Shown here: positions 1 through 5,275 of the stretch, piece by piece
Layout of the letters: the number at the start of each line of letters is the position of its first letter
How positions within the stretch are numbered: position 1 is the stretch's first letter
NCBI GenBank assembly: GCA_030699255.1
Contig: JAUYJR010000025.1
Location: 1-5,314 of the forward strand
DNA: 5,314 bases
Source: a bacterium
GTDB taxonomy: Bacteria > Patescibacteriota > Minisyncoccia > Minisyncoccales > UBA10102
Reading direction: 5' to 3'
Translations under genes and position numbers: made by a program
The notes under the pieces: generated by a model
The model's input: only the letters and a program-made list of their open reading frames with translations
The model's database searches: none
Told to the model about the DNA's origin: nothing

Positions 1-1
1 A

Positions 2-442
2 AAGGAGTTTTTCAAGAATATTCCGGCCTTGGCTTCCAAACTGAAGGTGCTTTCCGATGTTGGATTGGGATACCTGGAACTTGGGCAACCTGCTCCAGCG
101 CTTTCGGGAGGAGAAGCCCAACGTATTAAGTTGGCAACAGAGCTTTCTCGCAGAGACACCGGAAAAACGCTGTACATTCTGGATGAACCTACTACGGGGC
201 TCCATCCCGATGATGTCAGGAGGTTAGTAGAGGTACTTTCTCGCCTTGTTAGTGGAGGAAATACCGTGCTTGTTATTGAGCACAACATGGACGTTATTCA
301 AAGCGCGGACTGGATTATTGATATGGGGCCCAATGGAGGAGAGAAGGGAGGAGAAATTATTGCGGAGGGTCCTCCTTCTGTTATTGCAAAGAATAAGAAG
401 AGCTATACGGGAAAGTATCTTGCACAAAAGCAAAATCTTTGA
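2..442 (+). CDS. uvrA: UvrA, excinuclease ABC subunit A (3' end only)
   Basis: This is the C-terminal 146 residues of UvrA, the ATP-driven DNA damage sensor of nucleotide excision repair that loads UvrB at lesions. The frame is open from base 2, so the start and most of the usual ~940-residue protein lie outside the window. The fragment holds the end of the second ABC ATPase. Visible motifs are the ABC signature LSGGEAQR (fragment residues 34-41), Walker B LYILDEP followed by TTGLH (57-68), the H-switch in VIEHNMDVI (91-99), and the UvrA-typical ending DMGPNGG...GGEIIAEGPP (107-124). It ends naturally at TGA 440-442. I see no terminator behind it, because the groES promoter begins four bases after the stop. 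Identification is firm; only completeness is unknown. Confidence 0.97.
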   Translation, partial: KEFFKNIPALASKLKVLSDVGLGYLELGQPAPALSGGEAQRIKLATELSRRDTGKTLYILDEPTTGLHPDDVRRLVEVLSRLVSGGNTVLVIEHNMDVIQSADWIIDMGPNGGEKGGEIIAEGPPSVIAKNKKSYTGKYLAQKQNL

Positions 443-445
443 TTC

Positions 446-474
446 TTGACACTCGGGCTATTTCCAATTAGAGT
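446..474 (+). promoter_or_regulatory. sigma70-type promoter of groESL
   Basis: A perfect -35 TTGACA (446-451), a 17-bp spacer, and a -10 TAGAGT (469-474, four of six consensus bases). Transcription would start near 481, exactly where the CIRCE-like operator begins, which is the usual HrcA-controlled arrangement. The position immediately after the uvrA stop implies groESL is transcribed independently of uvrA. Called by eye from consensus and spacing. Confidence 0.75.
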
Positions 475-480
475 GGATCA

Positions 481-507
481 TTAGCACTCAAAGGTCTCTT
501 TTGCTAA
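481..507 (+). promoter_or_regulatory. CIRCE-like operator (HrcA binding site), right arm degenerate
   Basis: The left arm TTAGCACTC (481-489) is a perfect match to the CIRCE consensus. After the canonical 9-bp gap (490-498) the right arm is TTTTGCTAA (499-507), which keeps six of nine bases of GAGTGCTAA. The missing bases are the three at its inner end. CIRCE is bound by the repressor HrcA, whose activity depends on GroEL, giving feedback control of chaperonin genes. Its place at the predicted start of transcription and 28 bases upstream of groES supports the call. Operator identity is well supported; its strength is uncertain. Confidence 0.85.
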
Positions 508-535
508 ATTAGTAACCTAATTAATATTACGCAGT

Positions 536-835
536 ATGAATATACGGCCATTAAGCGATCACGTGGTGATTGAGCCTCTCAAGAGAGAGGAAAAGACGGA
601 GTCTGGTATTCTTCTGCCTGAAACGGCGGAAAAGGAGCGTTCCGAGCAGGGAAGAGTTGTGGCCGTGGGACCGGGAAAGAAAACAGATGATGGAAAGGTC
701 ATTCCCGTGGAAGTAAAAGAAGGAGACGTGGTACTGTTTACCAAGTACGGACCCAACGAGGTAAAGATAAAAGAGAAAGAATATCTGATTGCCAAGGCGG
801 ACGATATTCTTGCCGTCCTGGAAGATGGCAAATAA
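536..835 (+). CDS. groES: Co-chaperonin GroES (Cpn10)
   Basis: Encodes the 10-kDa lid that caps the GroEL ring and closes the ATP-dependent folding chamber in the cytosol. The product is 99 residues, the usual length. The N-terminus MNIRPLSDHVVIEP is the classic Cpn10 opening. The mobile loop lies around residues 17-35 with the GroEL-binding hydrophobic patch GILLP (24-28). GRVVAVGPGK (39-48) and the turn KTDDGKVIPV (49-58) form the barrel and roof region, and GDVVLFTKYGPNEVKI (63-78) and DDILAVLE (89-96) finish the fold. The ATG at 536 is fixed by this conserved opening, yet no Shine-Dalgarno sequence precedes it (ttaatattacgcagt). It is the first gene of the groESL operon behind the promoter and CIRCE-like site, with groEL 165 bp downstream. 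Confidence 0.98.
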   Translation: MNIRPLSDHVVIEPLKREEKTESGILLPETAEKERSEQGRVVAVGPGKKTDDGKVIPVEVKEGDVVLFTKYGPNEVKIKEKEYLIAKADDILAVLEDGK

Positions 836-988
836 CCAATAACCAAGAAACAAGATACAAACAATATTCAATAACCAATAACAAAATATTCAAACAAAAT
901 CAAAGACGGTAGAAAGATTGTTTGATTATTGAATATTTGAATTTGTGATTTGTTTGGTTATTGTTTCTTGTATCTTGGTAATTGTTTG
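834..988. repeat. Heptad CAA/TTG word-repeat array in the groES-groEL spacer
   Basis: Nearly the whole spacer consists of short words bounded by CAA in the left half and TTG in the right half. CAA occurs at 837, 844, 851 and 858, then 862, 869 and 876, i.e. every 7 bp with one 4-bp slip. TTG occurs at 954, 961, 968, 975 and 982, again every 7 bp. Exact decamers CAATAACCAA (837 and 869), CAAGAAACAA (844) and CAAGATACAA (851) reappear as reverse complements at 954, 961 and 968. AATATTCAATAA (863-874) is matched by TTATTGAATATT (926-937). A non-repetitive core lies at about 904-917. A small hairpin, GTTTGT-AAA-ACAAAC (984-998), sits just before the groEL ATG. No coding role is apparent. Confidence 0.85.
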
Positions 989-1000
989 TAAAACAAACTT

Positions 1001-2626
1001 ATGGCAAAACAAATTATATACGGAGAAGAAGCAAGAAGGAGAATAAAAGCTGGGGTGGATAAGCTTGCCAACGCCGTGAAGGTAACGCTTGGACCCAAGG
1101 GTCGCAACGTGGTATTAGACGAGGGCTTTGGCTCTCCCACCATTACAAATGATGGAGTTACTATTGCTAAAAAGATTGATCTGCAAGACAAGGTAGAGAA
1201 CATTGGAGCCGAGGTGGTAAAAGAAGTTTCTTCCAAGGCAAACGATGCCGCAGGAGACGGAACCACCACGGCAACCGTTCTTGCTCAGGCGGTTATTGGA
1301 GAAGGTATGAAAAACGTAACTGCGGGAGCAAACCCGTTGGCTCTTAGGAGAGGATTGGAAAAGGCAACGGCAAAAGTGGTAAGTCATCTCAAGAGCATTG
1401 CTAAGCCTGTTTCCACAAAAGAAGAGATGGCGCAGGTTGCCACCATTTCAGCCGAAGATGCCGAACTTGGCAACCTCATTGCGGAAGTTATGCAGGAGGT
1501 TGGCAAAGATGGTGTTATTACCGTGGAGCAGTCTCAGACGTTTGGCATTCAAAAAGAGATTGTGAAAGGACTCCAGTTTGATAAAGGGTACATTTCTCCC
1601 TATATGGTAACAAACGCCGAACGCATGGAGTCGGCTCTTGAAGATCCGTATATTCTGGTAACCGACAAAAAGATATCTTCCATTCAGGACATTCTGCCCA
1701 CGCTGGAGGCGGTGGCAAAGACGGGAAAGAAGGATCTTGTGATTATTGCAGACGATGTTGAGGGAGAAGCCTTGGCAACACTGGTGGTAAACCGCCTGCG
1801 GGGCATATTTAACACACTTGCCATTAAGGCTCCCGGTTACGGAGATCGCAAAAAAGAGATACTAGAAGACATTGCAATTGTGACGGGAGCACAGGTGGTT
1901 TCAGAAGATGCGGGAATGAAGCTTGATAAGATTGAACTCTCTCAATTGGGATCTGCAAGACGCGTTGTTTCAACAAAAGAAGAAACCATTGTTGTGGAAG
2001 GAAAAGGAGAAAAAGAGCGCATTGATGCTCGCGTGCGTCAGCTTCGCACACTGATTGAAGAAACAACCTCGGATTTTGAGAAAGAGAAACTGCAAGAGCG
2101 CTTAGGCAAGCTTGCGGGAGGGGTTGCCGTTATTAAAGTGGGAGCAGCCAGCGAAGTTGAGCAGAAGGCAAAACAGCACAAAACGGAAGACGCGTTGGCA
2201 GCAACAAAGGCTGCGGTAGAAGAGGGAGTGGTCCCTGGAGGAGGGGTTGCTCTTCTTCGAGCCGCGGTTGTTATTTCCGCCATGAAACTGGAAGATCCGG
2301 AAGAAGAACTTGGCGTAAAGATTCTGCGCAGAGCGCTGGAAGCTCCTATTCGCCAGATTGCGGAGAATGCCGGCAAAGACGGTTCCGTTATTGCAGCTGA
2401 AGTTCTCAAAGGAGAGGGTGCGTTTGGGTATAATGCTGCAACCGACGTGTTTGAGGATTTGGTTGTGGCGGGGGTAGTGGATCCTGCAAAAGTGGTGCGT
2501 TCCGCCTTGGAGAACGCAGTATCCGCGGCCTCTATGCTACTCACAACGGAGGTTGTTGTGGCGGATCTTCCCGAAAAAGAAGAACAAGAAAAGAATCCTC
2601 ACGGTATGATGCCGGAAGGGTACTAG
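1001..2626 (+). CDS. groEL: Chaperonin GroEL (Cpn60/Hsp60)
   Basis: The 60-kDa subunit of the double-ring chaperonin that encloses and folds non-native proteins with GroES and ATP. At 541 residues it is close to the family norm and looks intact. Nucleotide-site motifs include LGPKGRNVVLD (30-40), TNDGVTIAK (49-57, with Asp51) and GDGTTTATVLA (85-95, with Asp86). The catalytic Asp equivalent to E. coli D398 is Asp397 in KTEDALAATKAAVEEG. The family signature AAVEEGVVPGGG spans 404-415 and GVVDPAKVVRSALENA 491-506. The apical domain runs roughly 190-375. The C-terminus is NPHGMMPEGY rather than a long GGM repeat. The start at ATG 1001 gives the standard MAKQIIYGEEAR opening but has no Shine-Dalgarno sequence. 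It probably shares its transcript with groES. Confidence 0.99.
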   Translation: MAKQIIYGEEARRRIKAGVDKLANAVKVTLGPKGRNVVLDEGFGSPTITNDGVTIAKKIDLQDKVENIGAEVVKEVSSKANDAAGDGTTTATVLAQAVIGEGMKNVTAGANPLALRRGLEKATAKVVSHLKSIAKPVSTKEEMAQVATISAEDAELGNLIAEVMQEVGKDGVITVEQSQTFGIQKEIVKGLQFDKGYISPYMVTNAERMESALEDPYILVTDKKISSIQDILPTLEAVAKTGKKDLVIIADDVEGEALATLVVNRLRGIFNTLAIKAPGYGDRKKEILEDIAIVTGAQVVSEDAGMKLDKIELSQLGSARRVVSTKEETIVVEGKGEKERIDARVRQLRTLIEETTSDFEKEKLQERLGKLAGGVAVIKVGAASEVEQKAKQHKTEDALAATKAAVEEGVVPGGGVALLRAAVVISAMKLEDPEEELGVKILRRALEAPIRQIAENAGKDGSVIAAEVLKGEGAFGYNAATDVFEDLVVAGVVDPAKVVRSALENAVSAASMLLTTEVVVADLPEKEEQEKNPHGMMPEGY

Positions 2627-2647
2627 GGAAGACAAAGGTATAAAAGT

Positions 2648-2679
2648 ACACAATCGAGTCCCTTGGGACTCGCTTGTGT
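2648..2679 (+). terminator. Strong hairpin after groEL, probable operon terminator
   Basis: ACACAA (2648-2653) and CGAGTCCC (2655-2662) pair with GGGACTCG (2665-2672) and TTGTGT (2674-2679). This gives 14 base pairs interrupted by one T/C mismatch, with only TT at the tip. It starts 22 bp after the groEL stop. The sequence that follows (TATTGGGGGTTTC) is not a clean U-tract, so this may be a weak or atypical intrinsic terminator, or an mRNA 3'-end stabiliser. The hairpin itself is unambiguous. Confidence 0.6.
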
Positions 2680-2695
2680 TATTGGGGGTTTCAAT

Positions 2696-2790
2696 GCACC
2701 CGCGACGTTTCTTAACGGCTTCGCGGGAGCTCCGCCTAAAACGCCCGTCGAGGCAAAGCAGTTTGCTTCGACCCCTTGCTCTTTTGAGAG
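2696..2790. repeat. GC-rich run of further hairpins between groEL and lemA
   Basis: Two clear stem-loops follow the groEL hairpin. CCCGCGA (2699-2705) pairs with TCGCGGG (2721-2727) around a 15-base loop. GTCGAGGCAAA (2747-2757) pairs with TTTGCTTCGAC (2762-2772) around GCAG, an 11-bp stem with one G-T wobble. A smaller CTCT-TTTG-AGAG follows at 2779-2790. Base composition is richer in GC than the other spacers. The stretch could be a decayed mobile or palindromic repeat, or a structured RNA. I recognise no known family and see no convincing gene in it. Confidence 0.5.
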
Positions 2791-2803
2791 AGGCAGGTAC
2801 AAT
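2776..2803 (+). promoter_or_regulatory. Candidate promoter for the lemA gene set
   Basis: TTGCTC (2776-2781) as -35, a 16-bp spacer, and TACAAT (2798-2803, five of six consensus bases) as -10. This predicts a start near 2810, leaving a leader of only about 26 bases before the lemA ATG. The -35 matches only at its TTG core, so the call rests mainly on the -10 box and position. Confidence 0.45.
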
Positions 2804-2835
2804 GAAAACATATAACTTGTAATAGTAAATAACCT

Positions 2836-3399
2836 ATGTCCCCAACAACCATTCTTCTTATTGTTCTTGGTGTTGTACTGCTCTGGCTTGTGATGGCATA
2901 TAACCGGTTGGTTATATTGCGCAACAGGGCAAAAGAAGGTTTTTCCGATATTGATGTTCAGTTAAAGCGGAGGTATGACCTCATTCCAAATCTGATTGAA
3001 GCAGTAAAGGGGTACGCCGCGCATGAAAAAGGAGTACTTGAGCAGGTAACAGAAGCCCGCACGCGAGCGCTTTCCGCCGAGCAGTCGGGAAACGTAAAAG
3101 ATATGGGCATGGCGGAAAACATGCTTGCTGGCGCTATGAAATCACTGTTTGCGGTAGCAGAAAACTACCCCGATCTCAAAGCCTCGGCAAACTTTGTGGA
3201 GCTACAGAGAGAACTGCGAGACGCGGAAGATAAAATTCAGGCTGCTCGGAGATTCTATAATACAACCGTTATGGCGCTGAATAGCAGTATAGAGAGCTTC
3301 CCCACTAACCTTGTTGCGGGAACCTTGGGTTTTCTTAAGCAGGACTTTTTTGAGATTGCCTCGCCCCAAGAACGGGAAACCCCGCGGGTAAACTTCTAA
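2836..3399 (+). CDS. lemA: LemA family membrane-anchored protein
   Basis: A 187-residue LemA-family protein, the usual length. Its biochemical role is not settled; family members recur beside membrane stress proteases. One N-terminal membrane segment (about residues 4-21, hydrophobic ILLIVLGVVLLWLV) is followed by the family hallmark YNRLVILRNRAKEGFSDIDV (22-41), then LKRRYDLIPNLIEAVKGYA (43-61) and HEKGVLEQVTEAR (63-75). The soluble part is predicted helical, with ARRFYNTTVMALN (137-149), IESFPTNLVA (152-161) and GFLKQDFFEI (165-174) as the conserved C-terminal elements. The domain probably faces away from the cytosol, but topology is inferred. The ATG at 2836 sits directly before the membrane segment and has no Shine-Dalgarno sequence (gtaaataacct). 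The htpX gene follows after 149 bp, suggesting a joint envelope-stress function. Confidence 0.95.
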   Translation: MSPTTILLIVLGVVLLWLVMAYNRLVILRNRAKEGFSDIDVQLKRRYDLIPNLIEAVKGYAAHEKGVLEQVTEARTRALSAEQSGNVKDMGMAENMLAGAMKSLFAVAENYPDLKASANFVELQRELRDAEDKIQAARRFYNTTVMALNSSIESFPTNLVAGTLGFLKQDFFEIASPQERETPRVNF

Positions 3400-3410
3400 T
3401 AAGAACAATG

Positions 3411-3526
3411 CGAAATTCGTTGATTGGAAATTAGAAATTCGTCACGAAAAAAGAAAATCGAAAATGGAAATTCGTAACGACTATCGACTCTCTTTTTTCG
3501 ACTTTCGTAACGACTATCGATTTTCT
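3411..3526. repeat. Heptad GAAA/CGA word-repeat array in the lemA-htpX spacer
   Basis: GAAA words fall at 3427 and 3434, then at 3446, 3453, 3460 and 3467, spaced 7 bp. In the right half TTTC recurs at 3496 and 3503, and CGA at 3478, 3485, 3499 and again at 3511 and 3518, all in 7-bp steps. A perfect 17-bp direct repeat TTCGTAACGACTATCGA lies at 3471-3487 and 3504-3520. Exact inverted pairs are AGAAAATCGA (3452-3461) with TCGATTTTCT (3517-3526), and CGAAAAAAG (3445-3453) with CTTTTTTCG (3492-3500). These share bases 3452-3453, so they are alternative folds. No terminator or convincing promoter stands out. Confidence 0.85.
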
Positions 3527-3548
3527 ATGTAACTAATTTCTGTTTTTC

Positions 3549-4451
3549 ATGGCCAACCTGTACACAAACGTAGACTCTAATGTGCGCAAGACCTGGGTGT
3601 ATATTACCGGGTTTTTGCTGTTTGTTATTGGGGTGGGCTGGTTCATCAGCTATCTCCTTGATACGGCATTCATTCTCTGGGCTGCGGTCTTCTTGAGCAT
3701 TGCCATGAGCATTACCTCTTACTGGTACTCTGACCGTATTGTGCTTTCCATTACAAGAGCTAAACCAATAGAGAAACGGGATAATCCCGAGCTGTATCGT
3801 ATTGTAGAGAACCTAAGTATTACTGCGGGCCTTCCTATGCCCCGCGTTTGTGTTATTGATGATCTTCATCCCAATGCGTTTGCCACCGGACGAGATCCTC
3901 AGCACGGTGTGGTTGTGGTTACAACAGGTCTTCTCCAAAAACTGGAGCGGGTGGAATTGGAAGGAGTGATTGCTCACGAGCTAGCTCACATTGGCAACAG
4001 GGATATTTTACTCTCCACTATTGTTGTGGTGCTGGTTGGGGTTATTGTATTGCTAGTGGACTTCTTTGTGCGAGTTGCGTTTTGGGGAGGCATGGGAAAT
4101 AAAAGTGAACAGGGGTGGTTCCGCATTGTTTTAATGATTGTTGCTCTTGCCATGATGCTCTTGGCTCCTCTGCTTGCTCAGGCCATGAAGTTTGCCATTT
4201 CGCGGAAGAGGGAGTTTCTTGCTGATGCCACGGGAGCTCTGCTTACACGCTATCCTGAAGGACTGGCCATGGCGCTTCAGAAAATCTCGCAGGATCCCAA
4301 CCAGATGAGAACGGCAAGCGATGCCACCGCCCACCTCTTTTTTGCCAGCCCTTTTCGAAACAAAGAGAAGAGAAGTTGGTTACACAAACTGTTTATGACA
4401 CATCCTCCGGTAGAAGAAAGAATTTTGGCGTTAAGGGGACTTCAGATATGA
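3549..4451 (+). CDS. htpX: HtpX-like membrane zinc metalloprotease (M48B)
   Basis: A 300-residue integral membrane protease of the HtpX/M48 family, which degrades misfolded membrane proteins. Two N-terminal membrane segments (about 16-37 and 40-57) precede the catalytic region. The zinc site is HELAH (143-147, His143 and His147 as ligands, Glu144 catalytic), with Glu222 in SRKREFLADATGA (218-230) as the expected third ligand. Two further membrane segments (about 153-175 and 191-211) lie between these motifs, the HtpX arrangement. DDLHPNAFATGRDP (104-117) and the C-terminal THPPVEERI (284-292) are also family hallmarks. Length is normal and all catalytic residues are present. The ATG at 3549 lacks a Shine-Dalgarno sequence. 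The stop TGA overlaps the start of the next gene (ATGA), implying translational coupling. Confidence 0.96.
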   Translation: MANLYTNVDSNVRKTWVYITGFLLFVIGVGWFISYLLDTAFILWAAVFLSIAMSITSYWYSDRIVLSITRAKPIEKRDNPELYRIVENLSITAGLPMPRVCVIDDLHPNAFATGRDPQHGVVVVTTGLLQKLERVELEGVIAHELAHIGNRDILLSTIVVVLVGVIVLLVDFFVRVAFWGGMGNKSEQGWFRIVLMIVALAMMLLAPLLAQAMKFAISRKREFLADATGALLTRYPEGLAMALQKISQDPNQMRTASDATAHLFFASPFRNKEKRSWLHKLFMTHPPVEERILALRGLQI

Positions 4452-4987
4452 CAAGTATGAAGTGTCCTCTCTGTGGTGTTTTTCTTGGTAAAACCCTTCT
4501 TATGAATGTGGAGGTGGATTACTGCTCCCGCTGTCTTGGTATGTGGTTTGAGGAAGACGAATTGCGACAGGCAAAAGATGAGCAGGACAGGGATCTACGC
4601 TGGCTGGATATTGATCTGTGGAAAGATCATACAAAATTTCGCGTGGCCAAAGGGCATAAGCTTTGTCCCGCGCACAGGCTCCCGCTCTATGAAGTTTCCT
4701 ACGGAGACTCAGCTATTAAAGTAGATGTGTGCAGCTTGGATCACGGCATCTGGCTGGATAGAGGAGAGTTCCAAGAGATTATGAACTACCTAAAAGAAAA
4801 GCAAGAGCATGAGATTCTCCACCACTATGCCTCCAACCTTATGGAAGAGTCATGGGAGGTGTTCTTTGGTCCCGAAATATTGCGGGAAGAGATTACAGAC
4901 TTTTTAACTGTTCTTAAAATGCTCCGGTACAAGTTTGCCGTGCAGAGTCCCAAGATTGCGGAGATCATTTCCAGCCTGCCCCGATAG
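4448..4987 (+). CDS. Tandem zf-TFIIB zinc-ribbon protein, HtpX-coupled
   Basis: A 179-residue protein with two zf-TFIIB-type zinc ribbons. The first is complete: CPLC (6-9) and CSRC (26-29), followed by the typical LGMWFEEDEL (30-39). The second has CPAH (73-76) and CSLDHGIWLDRGEF (95-108), where His76 and Asp98 or His99 replace cysteines. A helical tail of about 70 residues with no recognised domain follows. No membrane segment or signal peptide is seen. The function is unknown; a zinc-binding adaptor or regulator tied to the neighbouring protease is a guess. I start it at ATG 4448, which forms an ATGA overlap with the htpX stop and has AAGGGG (4434-4439) eight bases upstream. The frame is open to ATG 4376, but that would put 24 unconserved-looking residues inside htpX. 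ATG 4457 is another possible start. Confidence 0.85.
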   Translation: MTSMKCPLCGVFLGKTLLMNVEVDYCSRCLGMWFEEDELRQAKDEQDRDLRWLDIDLWKDHTKFRVAKGHKLCPAHRLPLYEVSYGDSAIKVDVCSLDHGIWLDRGEFQEIMNYLKEKQEHEILHHYASNLMEESWEVFFGPEILREEITDFLTVLKMLRYKFAVQSPKIAEIISSLPR

Positions 4988-4988
4988 G

Positions 4989-5018
4989 TTGAAAAAGTGT
5001 TCTGTTATGTGCTAGGGT
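4989..5018 (+). promoter_or_regulatory. Candidate extended -10 promoter after the zinc-ribbon gene
   Basis: TTGAAA (4989-4994), an 18-bp spacer ending in the extended -10 element TGC (5010-5012), then TAGGGT (5013-5018, three of six). Like the groES promoter it begins within a few bases of the preceding stop codon. It points into the gene-free stretch before tRNA-Ser, so it could serve the tRNA or an unrecognised RNA. The weak -10 keeps confidence low. Confidence 0.4.
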
Positions 5019-5107
5019 ACAACTTGAATTCTACTCTGAAATGCAACAATCGTAGTTGAACAAGGCAGATTCCAAAATCTAATACAACAGTGCAATCCCT
5101 GTCTGGC

Positions 5108-5223
5108 GTCATTCCCAGCTTGACTGGGAATCCAGTGGTTAGGTCTGGCTCCTCGTTCCTTGATCGGGGTCGAGAACAAGCTTCACGGGGACAATCCTGG
5201 ACATCCGCTTTCGCGGGGATGAC
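5108..5223. mobile_element. MITE/REP-like inverted repeat upstream of tRNA-Ser
   Basis: The element opens with GTCATTCCC (5108-5116) and closes with GGGGATGAC (5215-5223). The left end folds as ATTCCCAG-CTTGA-CTGGGAAT (5111-5131). The right end folds as CCGC-TTTC-GCGG. TCCAG (5131-5135) is mirrored by CTGGA (5197-5201). The ends resemble the widespread GTCATTCCCgc...gcGGGGATGAC palindromes seen in intergenic regions of many bacteria. It has no coding capacity, so mobility would need a transposase elsewhere. Further flanking inverted pairs are ACAACAG (5084-5090) with CTGTTGT (5239-5245), and TTGAATTCTA (5024-5033) with TAGAATTCAA (5255-5264). The rest of the gene-free stretch 4988-5275 holds only the two candidate promoters. 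Confidence 0.6.
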
Positions 5224-5231
5224 AGAAAGAA

Positions 5232-5237
5232 TATAAT
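5232..5237 (+). promoter_or_regulatory. Candidate -10 box for tRNA-Ser
   Basis: A perfect TATAAT 38 bp before the first base of the tRNA, predicting a transcription start near 5244 and a short leader removed by RNase P. The -35 region (TTTCGC at 5209-5214, 17-bp spacing) is poor and lies in the right end of the MITE-like repeat, so this could be chance. Confidence 0.35.
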
Positions 5238-5275
5238 GCTGTTGTGTTTCAAGTTAGAATTCAATCAAAAGATTT

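Noticed and set aside
446..472. A second full CIRCE at TTGACACTC (446-454)
   Set aside because: The sequence 9 bp downstream (ccaattaga) does not match the right arm; the resemblance comes from the -35 box.
834..988. CRISPR array or simple microsatellite
   Set aside because: Units are 7 bp with variable interiors and strand switching; there are no 24-40 bp repeats with unique spacers and no cas genes.
2038..2544. Long reverse-strand open frame (168 codons) inside groEL
   Set aside because: Ser/Thr/Ala-rich antisense shadow of a well-conserved GroEL reading frame.
2623..2811. Reverse-strand 62-codon open frame over the hairpin cluster
   Set aside because: It lies in palindromic DNA, overlaps the groEL stop, has no recognisable domain, and such frames arise easily in repeat elements.
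2802..2822. Six-codon leader ORF (MKTYNL) with AGAGAGG upstream, before lemA
   Set aside because: The predicted transcription start near 2810 lies inside it, and it has no attenuator-like codon run.
4376..4447. N-terminal extension of the zinc-ribbon protein to an upstream ATG
   Set aside because: It would lie inside htpX; the ATGA overlap start with an SD-like AAGGGG is better, and the zinc ribbon begins right after it.
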